A stretch of 20,462 nucleotides of DNA from Candidatus Azambacteria bacterium (lineage in GTDB: Bacteria; Patescibacteriota; Minisyncoccia; GWC2-36-17; WO2-46-25): NCBI GenBank assembly GCA_024654415.1, contig JANLHQ010000059.1:1-20462 (forward strand), read 5' to 3'. The position numbers were made by a program, and so were the translations under genes. Numbering within the stretch: the stretch's first letter is position 1; each line of letters begins with the position of its first letter. A model generated the notes under the pieces. It was given only the letters and a program-made list of their open reading frames with translations, was not told where the DNA came from and did no database searches. Shown here piece after piece: positions 7,150 through 13,172 of the stretch.

Positions 7150-7479
7150 TTAGTATTCTCGTCTGCTGCCGCCTCGGTCATCGCGACCGCGACCGCCGCC
7201 GAAACCACCCTCTCTGCGCGGAGGGCGCTCCCCCATCGGTCGTGCTTCGTTTACACGAAGGCTTCGTCCGTTGAAGTCTTTGCCGTCGAACATTTCGATA
7301 GCTTTAGTGGCTTCGTCGTCGTTTGACATCTCCACAAACCCGAAACCTGCAGAACGGCCAGCCATCCTGTCTTGGATGATCGTTACCGATTCTACTGCTC
7401 CTGCTTGCGAAAAAGTCTCCTTCAACTCGTCTTCGGTTGTGCTGTAAGGCAAACCTCCAACATATAATCTTTTCGCCAT
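7150..7479 (-). CDS. Single-RRM RNA-binding protein with Gly/Arg-rich tail
   Basis: 109 residues. One RNA-recognition motif spans about 3-81, with RNP2 LYVGGL (5-10) and RNP1 RSAGFGFVEM (42-51), including the aromatic RNA-stacking positions. The tail PRREGGFGGGRGRDDRGGSRREY is Gly/Arg-rich. This is the layout of bacterial and cyanobacterial Rbp proteins, which act as RNA chaperones and are often cold-induced. The gene is flanked by its own terminator and a roughly 120-nt upstream untranslated stretch and so is probably monocistronic. No strong Shine-Dalgarno sequence is visible. Confidence 0.92.
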   Translation of the reverse strand: MAKRLYVGGLPYSTTEDELKETFSQAGAVESVTIIQDRMAGRSAGFGFVEMSNDDEATKAIEMFDGKDFNGRSLRVNEARPMGERPPRREGGFGGGRGRDDRGGSRREY

Positions 7480-7640
7480 GTTGATTCTTTACTTTTGTGA
7501 GTAGGGCGACCAGTTCCTCGCCGGCTCTCCTCACGCACACCGACGTTTTTGTCGCGGAGACGTTCTTGGATAAAACACCTTGAGAAAACCCACCTACACT
7601 TATAGAAGACATAATACTACACATCTGTCAAAAAAGCAAG
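7480..7640 (-). promoter_or_regulatory. Promoter and long 5' leader of the RRM gene
   Basis: Minus strand: TTGCTT (7639-7634), a 17-nt spacer and TATTAT (7616-7611) give a reasonable promoter, with a start near 7604. An alternative -35, TTGACA, lies at 7631-7626 with TCTATA 19 nt on. The resulting leader is about 125 nt. It contains a GGCGA/TCGCC hairpin (about 7507-7524) and no gene. A structured leader is common for RRM and cold-shock genes, but regulation here is inferred. Confidence 0.4.
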
Positions 7641-7659
7641 GGGGGTCGCAACACACTGA

Positions 7660-7848
7660 TTATTCCTCTTTTTTCTTCAAGATATCCTCTATATTACTGA
7701 CCTCTATTTCCTCTGGTACACTATGTTTTCCGTCCGTGCAGTGACATTCTCGCAACGGCTTCCCATATAAATAACATCCTCCTGTCTCACACACACCCGC
7801 ATGATCAGACACACCCCCGCACTCATTACACACATAATGTACTGCCAT
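7660..7848 (-). CDS. Small zinc-ribbon protein
   Basis: 62 residues rich in metal ligands: C7-x2-C10, C20-x4-C25, C35-x-C37 and H42 (VCNECGG, GVCETGGC, PLRECHCTDGKH). The spacing suggests one or two structural zinc sites in a tiny cytoplasmic protein. Similar CxxCG...GxC...C...CxCxDGxH proteins are familiar from CPR genomes, with no known function. An acidic/basic tail (PEEIEVSNIEDILKKKEE) follows. No Shine-Dalgarno sequence is seen. The upstream region is AT-rich and leads into the DnaA-box-like cluster. Confidence 0.75.
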   Translation of the reverse strand: MAVHYVCNECGGVSDHAGVCETGGCYLYGKPLRECHCTDGKHSVPEEIEVSNIEDILKKKEE

Positions 7849-7895
7849 ATATGTAATTATTTACTGATAATACTTCTTATTAATAGTATACATCT

Positions 7896-7939
7896 TTATC
7901 CACGTTTTACACACAGCTTTATACACAGAGTTATCAACA
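7896..7939 (+). promoter_or_regulatory. Cluster of four DnaA-box-like 9-mers with adjacent AT-rich stretch
   Basis: Four 9-mers in the same orientation lie within 44 bp: TTATCCACG (7896-7904), TTTTACACA (7905-7913), TTATACACA (7919-7927, a full match to TTATNCACA) and TTATCAACA (7931-7939). The flanking 7849-7895 is strongly AT-rich, like an unwinding element. The position between dinB and a zinc-ribbon gene, with no dnaA/dnaN nearby and no strand switch, argues against a simple oriC call. Confidence 0.45.
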
Positions 7940-7950
7940 ATAACATATGT

Positions 7951-9027
7951 CTATGCAAGCTTTTCAATACGGACACCTACAAGGCGAATAAGCTTTCCTT
8001 TCGGATTTTCACGCGCATCAAGAAATGGGAGTACAAGACGAAACACTTCCATTTGAAGTGCTTTCACCGTTCGCTGAGGAGTGGGAAAGGTATGTGAGCG
8101 TGTTTTTGTTTCAAACCCTGTAAACCGAACAGTGATAACAACTGTCCTAAATGTGCGGAAATTATCATCAGCGAAACGAGCCATGATATTTTTTGACATC
8201 GCGGAAATGCTATTAAAAATAAGCTCGGCGCTTTTTGTATCTTTAGAAAATGTTTCTTGTTCACCGATCGACTTTACTTCGTATTCCTCTACCACAGGTG
8301 TGTCATCTCGCCCGCGTATTTTTTCATACAGCTCAACTCCCCACTTCCCTATTAGCTTAACGAGCTCTTCGCGCGGAAACTTTTTAAGATCCTTTATCGT
8401 CCTTGCACCACGCACGAGTAATAACGATTCTGTTTTTGGTCCGATCCCCGGAATGGCGCGCACCGAGAGTGGCTCAAGAAAATACTCAGCATCTTCCGGC
8501 AAGACAATAGTAAGCCCATCTGGTTTTTGGAATCCCGATGCTATCTTTGCAATGAGTTTATTGGGACCAATGCCGATAGACGCGGTTATCTTTTCTTTTT
8601 TCTTTATCTCTTCTTTTATGGCGCGGCATATTTTTTCAGCTTCTGCGAATGAATCCGAAAAACTCAAGTCAAAATATGCTTCGTCCACGCTTGCCTGCTC
8701 CACAAGCGGCGCGTGCTCCCGTATGATTGCCATAATATGCTCTGACGCCTCGGTGTATCGCTCGAAGTTCGCCGGCAAGAATATTACTGGGTGCCTACCA
8801 CGCCGACGTGCCGCCTCAGAAAGCTGCCATGCTTTTGAAATGGGGAGCGCGGAATGAATGCCGTATTCACGCGCTTTATAATTAGCCGTAGCTACTACGC
8901 CACGCCCCTGCCCCTCCTTCGGATCTGACCCCACCGCGATTGGCATACCCAGAAACCGCGGATTATCCCGCTCCTCAATAGCGGCAAAAAAAGCATCCAT
9001 ATCAAGATGTGCGATAATTCTTTTCAT
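7951..9027 (-). CDS. dinB: DNA polymerase IV (Y-family)
   Basis: 358 residues, normal for the family. Catalytic carboxylates are visible in HLDMDAFFAAIE (Asp9, with Phe14 as steric gate) and ASVDEAYFDL (Asp115, Glu116). IGIGPNKLIAKIASGFQKPDGLT and IPGIGPKTESLL (thumb helix-hairpin-helix) follow, and the C-terminal little-finger domain includes SIGEQETFSKDT. The chain ends in GVRIEKLA without an obvious clamp-binding QLxLF-type peptide. Pol IV performs translesion synthesis. The true upstream context is disturbed: a structured insertion (8993-9183) duplicates the first codons, and a 52-codon ORF starting MSRIIAHLDMDA overlaps the dinB start by ATGA. Confidence 0.95.
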   Translation of the reverse strand: MKRIIAHLDMDAFFAAIEERDNPRFLGMPIAVGSDPKEGQGRGVVATANYKAREYGIHSALPISKAWQLSEAARRRGRHPVIFLPANFERYTEASEHIMAIIREHAPLVEQASVDEAYFDLSFSDSFAEAEKICRAIKEEIKKKEKITASIGIGPNKLIAKIASGFQKPDGLTIVLPEDAEYFLEPLSVRAIPGIGPKTESLLLVRGARTIKDLKKFPREELVKLIGKWGVELYEKIRGRDDTPVVEEYEVKSIGEQETFSKDTKSAELIFNSISAMSKNIMARFADDNFRTFRTVVITVRFTGFETKTRSHTFPTPQRTVKALQMEVFRLVLPFLDARENPKGKLIRLVGVRIEKLA

Positions 9028-9183
9028 AGATGATCTCGATATGGATGCCGGAAAGGGTGGTGGGAAAACTCTAGTTTTCCCGTGGCGGAAATACTAAAAC
9101 GGAGGGGTTTTAGGGAGTCGCTTGCCTGCATGTGGGCAAGCGATGACGCATCCATATCAAGATGTGCGATGATTCTACTCATA
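8993..9183. mobile_element. Miniature structured insertion at the dinB 5' end (element 1)
   Basis: A 36-bp direct repeat (8993-9028 and 9148-9183, 33/36 identical) brackets a non-homologous stretch. Copy one is the genuine dinB start; copy two is an orphan. Inside, 9033-9048 is the reverse complement of 8993-9008 (15/16), so both the near and far copies can pair with it. Then come a 13-nt gap, hairpin 1 GGGAAAACTCTAGTTTTCCC (9062-9081), hairpin 2 CTAAAAC/GTTTTAG (9094-9113) and hairpin 3 TCGCTTGCC/GGCAAGCGA (9118-9143). The same plan recurs at tRNA-Arg. No protein is encoded that could move it. Confidence 0.7.
9024..9182 (-). CDS. Small upstream ORF from the duplicated dinB start, coupled to dinB
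   Basis: 52 codons beginning MSRIIAHLDMDA, which mirrors DinB residues 1-12, then continuing out of frame through the inserted hairpins (SSLAHMQASDSLKPLRF...) to a TGA that overlaps the dinB ATG (ATGA, 9027-9024). TATACT ends 6 nt before its ATG, so the original dinB promoter probably now drives this ORF. It may act as a coupling leader peptide or may be a mere relic; no protein function is claimed. Confidence 0.4.
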   Translation of the reverse strand: MSRIIAHLDMDASSLAHMQASDSLKPLRFSISATGKLEFSHHPFRHPYRDHL

Positions 9184-9199
9184 TGGTAAGTATATCAAA

Positions 9200-9233
9200 G
9201 CAAACACCCCAACGATACCGCCGGGGTGTTTGC
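9200..9233 (-). terminator. Terminator of the FnIII/repeat surface-protein gene
   Basis: A perfect 11-bp stem GCAAACACCCC (9200-9210) / GGGGTGTTTGC (9223-9233) with a 12-nt loop lies 24 nt after the stop at 9257. The downstream T-run on the minus strand is short (CTTTGATA), so its efficiency is uncertain. Confidence 0.7.
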
Positions 9234-9256
9234 GAAACATCTTAGTTGTTATACGC

Positions 9257-10852
9257 CTAGTCGAGGTGCGCTCCCTCCTGATGTTTGCTAAGCTCACTAT
9301 CATCTACAGTTACAATATCATCCCATTTAAATCCGCGCTTATTAAACACGCTCTCAGAGGGAACCCACTGCCGCTTGCCGCCGGAAATAAAATATACTTT
9401 CTTATCTCCTGATGCGCGCACAAGAGTAATCGTGGAGACCGTTGCATAATGTTCAATCTCTTTCTTACTGACCACAGTGATGTCCGCCCAATCAAGCCCT
9501 TGTGCCTCAAACAACGAAGGGTTGGTCACATGTCGCTTCTTACCACCAGAAACTATGTATACCGCAGGGCTTCCTTCGGCACGAAAAAGAACGTCATCTT
9601 CATATGCCTCCGTAATGGCTTGCGATACTATTTCAATTTGATTCCACTTATACCCCATTTCTTCAAATGCTCGCGCGGTGGGAATGTGTCTCTTTTTGCC
9701 TTTGATTATCACATACACATCGGAATCATCTGCGGCTCGCACCACTGTCCCATCAGGAAAATCTCCAAACCCTAAGAGACCAACCGTTGTCTTGCCACTG
9801 AATGTTTTATCACCGATGTTACCAGAAAGAACAATATCTTTCATCGTGAATGGAGTCGTTGAGGTTGCCGCTGTTCCTGCTGTAAGTAAATTAATGACGG
9901 CACTACGGGAAAACTTCAAATGCAGGGCGCTCTCACGATCATCATCCTCATCTTCTTCGTCATCGTCATCACGATCTTTTTTATGCTCTTTTATTTTTTT
10001 TGCTTTTATCTTCGTATTCTCTGGGGAAAGAACGCCGTTGAGCTTCACTGAAGACAGAGAAACATCTCTTGCATCATATCCATCAGGGAAAGTCACGCGT
10101 ACCTGAACCCATTTCCCTTTGCTTTTTACATTTAGCATTCTTGGTTCAACCTTCACCCGCACACTTACTTCTCCTATGACTGGAGGGGTGCTTGTTGGTG
10201 TAAGTGTTGTAAATGTGTAATCGGTTGATGTTGCTGTATTATTTGCCGCATCTTTTGATTTCACAAAATAATGATATGTCGTTAAAGGTACAAGCGACCC
10301 AAGTGCTATCTGGTGCGCGGTGGTTGTCGCTGGCGCAAGCGAACTGATCAACCCGTATGCCGTTGAGGTGCCATATTCCACCTGACCATCTGCCAACTCG
10401 TTAATCGTCCAGTTAATCACGGCAGACGTGTCGGTGATATTTGTCGCGCTCACGCCACTGATGACTGGCGCGGTTGCATCTACCGGCGCAAGCGTTGTAA
10501 ATGTCTGGTCTGTTGATGTTGCAAGATTACCCGCATCATCTTTTGACTTCACGAGATAATGATATGTCGTGGACTCAGTAAGGCCAATGACCGAGATACT
10601 GTGGGCGGTTGTGGTTGCAATCACGAGCGAACTCGATAGCCCATATGCGGTTGATGTGCCGTATTCTACTTGGCTGTCTGCTGGCTCATCGGTGGTCCAG
10701 TTAATAGTTGCGCCTGTCTGTCCAATACTCATCGCGTTTACGCCAGTGATAACCGGCGAAGTAACGTCGGGAACCTGTGCAAATGCGGTGAGCGCGCCAA
10801 TGAACGCGAAGGCAATCACCATGTTTGCGGTAATAAGCAGTTTTTTTGCCAT
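9257..10852 (-). CDS. Secreted protein with two FnIII domains and three C-terminal repeats
   Basis: 531 residues. The signal peptide MAKKLLITANMVIAFAFIGA ends at AFA-Q (cleavage about 25/26). Two closely similar fibronectin type III domains follow (about 30-120 and 125-218), each with SPVITGV/APVISGV, ATINWT/AVINWT, EYGTSTAYGL, TTYHYxVKSKD and TFTTL. After a beta-rich region comes an acidic stretch (KKDRDDDDEEDEDDDR, about 290-305) that may bind calcium or act as a linker. Three roughly 50-residue repeats close the protein, with the pattern G-x-VxRA...VYxI-x-GKKRxxx...F-x-x-x-GxxWxxIxxVS. The same repeat occurs at the N-terminus of the next gene's product. It is probably cell-surface or secreted; adhesion or envelope structure is inferred. 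Confidence 0.82.
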   Translation of the reverse strand: MAKKLLITANMVIAFAFIGALTAFAQVPDVTSPVITGVNAMSIGQTGATINWTTDEPADSQVEYGTSTAYGLSSSLVIATTTAHSISVIGLTESTTYHYLVKSKDDAGNLATSTDQTFTTLAPVDATAPVISGVSATNITDTSAVINWTINELADGQVEYGTSTAYGLISSLAPATTTAHQIALGSLVPLTTYHYFVKSKDAANNTATSTDYTFTTLTPTSTPPVIGEVSVRVKVEPRMLNVKSKGKWVQVRVTFPDGYDARDVSLSSVKLNGVLSPENTKIKAKKIKEHKKDRDDDDEEDEDDDRESALHLKFSRSAVINLLTAGTAATSTTPFTMKDIVLSGNIGDKTFSGKTTVGLLGFGDFPDGTVVRAADDSDVYVIIKGKKRHIPTARAFEEMGYKWNQIEIVSQAITEAYEDDVLFRAEGSPAVYIVSGGKKRHVTNPSLFEAQGLDWADITVVSKKEIEHYATVSTITLVRASGDKKVYFISGGKRQWVPSESVFNKRGFKWDDIVTVDDSELSKHQEGAHLD

Positions 10853-10888
10853 ATATCTTTGTTAGGTATAATAAATAAATAAATTAAA

Positions 10889-10909
10889 AGCGAGGATTCG
10901 ACCCTCGCT
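10889..10909 (-). terminator. Terminator of the lamin-tail surface-protein gene
   Basis: A 7-bp GC-rich stem AGCGAGG (10889-10895) / CCTCGCT (10903-10909) is followed on the minus strand by TTTTAATTTATTT. It lies beyond the palindromic element at 10947-11068. Confidence 0.65.
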
Positions 10910-10939
10910 ACTTCAGACGCTCATATGGTAATAAATGTT

Positions 10940-11076
10940 ACATCTACTTTGCATTACAAAATGTCAGATTCGAGGCGCGACGAGTATCGAAGCTGAAACT
11001 GTACTATATAGTACAGTGAGGCGAGACACGGAGGCGGAACGAAGAAGATGGCGTTCTGTAATGCGAAGCACATCTA
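10940..11076. mobile_element. 120-bp MITE-like palindromic element with 7-bp target duplication
   Basis: Terminal inverted repeats of 18 nt (10947-10964 and 11051-11068; CTTTGCATTACAAAATGT versus its partner, four transition differences) are exactly centred on a 20-bp perfect palindrome, ACTGTACTATATAGTACAGT (10998-11017). The direct repeat ACATCTA (10940-10946 and 11070-11076) flanks the element and overlaps the TAG stop of the adjacent gene. The layout fits a non-autonomous DNA transposon. It has no coding capacity and no partner transposase in the window. Confidence 0.65.
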
Positions 11077-12474
11077 ATACTTATATCTGCTCACTACCAG
11101 GCCATGTTCATCCCTCAAAAGGATGGCATCCACCTCATTTGCCCAAATCTCCGCTGAATACCCTAAATATACGCGCCATTCATCTGTGAGGAAGTTGTAA
11201 TAATTATAATTCGCCTCTACGCACTTCGAATACGTAAAGTGTGTGCTGAGATAGTCGCGGCACTCTGTATCGATCAGTATGTCATTCAAGCTCGGCTCCT
11301 TGCACCCTGCGCTTTTTGTTATCACCTTCTGGCAATACGCGTTTAATTTCTGTGTCTCGAGTGTGTTCGGCTTCGGGCATGTCGCGGGAAGAGCGGGCGT
11401 AAATTTATAATAATTACTCAGGTATCCGATACAGCTGTTCATGCGGAAGTTAACTCCCGAAGCACTCGCCCCCGTATAGATAGCTACCGTACTCTTATCA
11501 TTCAATACGATATTATTTCTCCGCTCCAAAAAAGGGTGGTTTGTGATCTCAAATGCATCAGGGATACTATAGCTTGTGTGATACTTCTCACTCCCCACTG
11601 TCCACCCGGTGATGTCAACGAGCGCCTTTGATTTTCCCTGAATGGTAAGTTGCTCTGTAGTGGGGTCGGTTGTTCGCGGGCTTGCCGATGTGATTGCCAC
11701 CATGCCGTAGTACGGAGAAAATTTTGTTTCAAACTCATATACCTCAGGAGTACGATCCGCATTCCCATCCGGATCTTTCGCGCGCACAAAGAAACGATAC
11801 CGCGCGGTTTTACCCACAGGAAGCGTTATGGTGCGCTCACTTGCCACCGTCACCCACCGCGTATCTACTCCTTCAAGAAATGTTTCAAAGCTCAGTGCGC
11901 GAATATCTTGTCGCGCACTCACGCCGGTAAACCGAAATTTCACCATATTATCCTCAAGCACTTTATCGGGCACATCCAACAGCACGGTGAGCGGAAGTAA
12001 TATCCTTTGCGCGCCCGTGATCGTCTTTCCCTGGTACGCCCTTGCCAAACGAGCAGGAGAGATGTCTTGCACCGCGCGCCAATCAAGCCCGAGATTAGTA
12101 AAATCCTGCTCGGTCTCAATCCACCTTCTTGCGCTACGCTCTACTATATATACTTTTATGCCGTCAGCGCGCAGAAGCGCGCCATCCGGGTATTGCGATG
12201 AGTATGTAATATTTACTCCTCGCGGATAGGCATAGATATCCTCGTCAGAAAAAACAGCGATCCTATCCCATTGAAATTCAAAATCATTAAAGATCTTCTC
12301 GCTCGTAATCCAGCGCCGCATCCCGTTTTCCATAAAATACACTTCTGTGCCCGAGCCCTTCACAAGCATGCCATTGGCAATTACACCTGCGGCATGCGCA
12401 TGCAAAGAGGGGTATAGCATTCCTGCTCCCATGAGTGCTGTTATTATAAAAAAATACTGTAGACTCTTTTTCAT
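11074..12474 (-). CDS. Secreted protein with two N-terminal repeats and a lamin-tail-like domain
   Basis: 466 residues from the ATG at 12474 (MKKSLQYFFIITALMGAGML). The signal peptide ends around HAHAA. Two copies of the repeat seen three times in the neighbouring protein follow (NGMLVKGSGTEVYFMENGMRRWITSEKIF... and DGALLRADGIKVYIVERSARRWIETEQDF...). A FnIII-like region (about 175-255) precedes a C-terminal lamin-tail-like domain (VAITSASP, LTIQGKSKALVDITGWTV, YSIPDAF, VLNDKSTVAIYTG, and far downstream WANEVDAILLRDEHGLVVSRYKY). This domain is interrupted by a Cys-rich insert of about 90 residues (six Cys between NSCIGYL and SKCVEAN). It is probably extracellular. SD-like AAGGA lies 4 nt before the ATG. 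The stop codon sits inside the target duplication of the downstream element. Confidence 0.78.
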   Translation of the reverse strand: MKKSLQYFFIITALMGAGMLYPSLHAHAAGVIANGMLVKGSGTEVYFMENGMRRWITSEKIFNDFEFQWDRIAVFSDEDIYAYPRGVNITYSSQYPDGALLRADGIKVYIVERSARRWIETEQDFTNLGLDWRAVQDISPARLARAYQGKTITGAQRILLPLTVLLDVPDKVLEDNMVKFRFTGVSARQDIRALSFETFLEGVDTRWVTVASERTITLPVGKTARYRFFVRAKDPDGNADRTPEVYEFETKFSPYYGMVAITSASPRTTDPTTEQLTIQGKSKALVDITGWTVGSEKYHTSYSIPDAFEITNHPFLERRNNIVLNDKSTVAIYTGASASGVNFRMNSCIGYLSNYYKFTPALPATCPKPNTLETQKLNAYCQKVITKSAGCKEPSLNDILIDTECRDYLSTHFTYSKCVEANYNYYNFLTDEWRVYLGYSAEIWANEVDAILLRDEHGLVVSRYKY

Positions 12475-12480
12475 ATAATC

Positions 12481-12541
12481 CTTATAATACAATATTATAG
12501 CCGAAAGTCAAGGTGAAGAGCGCGCTTCTTCGTGGTATACT
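12481..12541. promoter_or_regulatory. Divergent promoter region between the surface-protein gene and the C2C2 gene
   Basis: Minus strand: a consensus TATAAT at 12499-12494 and a second box TATAAG at 12486-12481, 6 nt before the ATG, with TTGACT at 12511-12506 upstream. Plus strand: an extended -10, TGGTATACT, at 12533-12541. Exact start sites cannot be decided from sequence. Confidence 0.45.
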
Positions 12542-12575
12542 TATTATAGAAACTAATTATGTAATCTTCAAAAAT

Positions 12576-13088
12576 ATGGCTATGATACAAAAAAGCAAGC
12601 GACTCGAAATCAAAGCATCGCGCACCGACTGGCATGAAAACCAAAAGGGTAAGCAGGGCATTATTTTCTGCGCACTCTGCAACGCCGTGTATTACAAAAA
12701 GTCATGGCACCACAACCTACGCTACTATAAAAACCTACACGAAGACCTGAAGGTTTCCTTCGCCACCTGTCCTGCGTGCACCGCGATCAAAAACAACGAA
12801 TTCGAAGGAAGACTCATTATAAGCAACGTTCCAAAGAATATTACTGAGCATCTGGAAAACCTCGTGCATGCGTTTACGCATCGTGCGTATCAAAAAGACC
12901 CGATGGACCGCCTCATCGCGATGAAAAAAACAAACGGTACCATGGAGATCACCACAACTGAAAATCAACTCGCGGTGAAACTCGCCAAAAAAATCGGAGA
13001 GGTGTTCAAAAAAGCAACTATAAAAATTTCCTACTCTCATTCTAAAAAAGATAAAGCGGTTGACATTAGAATGGAATTTCTCGCATAA
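12576..13088 (+). CDS. C2C2 zinc-binding protein, NMD3/BCAM0308-like
   Basis: 170 residues from the ATG at 12576. Two CxxC pairs, C32-ALC35 and C65-PAC68, are separated by an aromatic-basic segment (YYKKSWHHNLRYYKNL). Then come FEGRLIISNVPKNITEHLENLVHAF, a DPMDRLIAMKK motif and a TTENQLAVKLAKKIGEVFK helix ahead of a beta-rich end. The CxxC...CPAC...G...HPxxRI layout resembles BCAM0308-type and archaeal NMD3-like zinc proteins; the NMD3 link suggests RNA or ribosome contact but is unproven. The start is uncertain because no Shine-Dalgarno sequence is present. It lies 12 nt before tRNA-Arg and may share its transcript. Confidence 0.65.
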   Translation: MAMIQKSKRLEIKASRTDWHENQKGKQGIIFCALCNAVYYKKSWHHNLRYYKNLHEDLKVSFATCPACTAIKNNEFEGRLIISNVPKNITEHLENLVHAFTHRAYQKDPMDRLIAMKKTNGTMEITTTENQLAVKLAKKIGEVFKKATIKISYSHSKKDKAVDIRMEFLA

Positions 13089-13100
13089 TCCCCGCGTATC

Positions 13101-13172
13101 GCTCTCGTAGTTGAATGGATACAACACCTCCCTCCGAAGGAGGCGCTGCAGGTTCGACTCCTGCCGAGAGCA
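13101..13172 (+). tRNA. tRNA-Arg (anticodon CCG)
   Basis: It folds as a full cloverleaf: acceptor GCTCTCG/CGAGAGC (13101-13107, 13165-13171), D stem GTTG/CAAC, anticodon stem CCTCC/GGAGG with loop CTCCGAA and anticodon CCG (13134-13136), and T arm GCAGG-TTCGACT-CCTGC. The discriminator is A13172. CCA is not encoded here (CAA follows), but a second copy of the 3' end at 13304-13320 does end in CCA, implying that the original 3' end was displaced by an insertion. It reads CGG codons. The strand-opposed ORFs across it are artefacts. Confidence 0.93.

Noticed and set aside
9033..9163. The cloverleaf-like structure at dinB as a tRNA-like gene
   Set aside because: Arm lengths and loops do not match any tRNA, there is no T-loop consensus, and the outer stem is built from dinB coding sequence.
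10889..10909. T-arm-like sequence resembling a tRNA fragment (GGTCGAATCC on the minus strand)
   Set aside because: No acceptor, D or anticodon arm accompanies it, and the stem with downstream T-tract is explained as a terminator.
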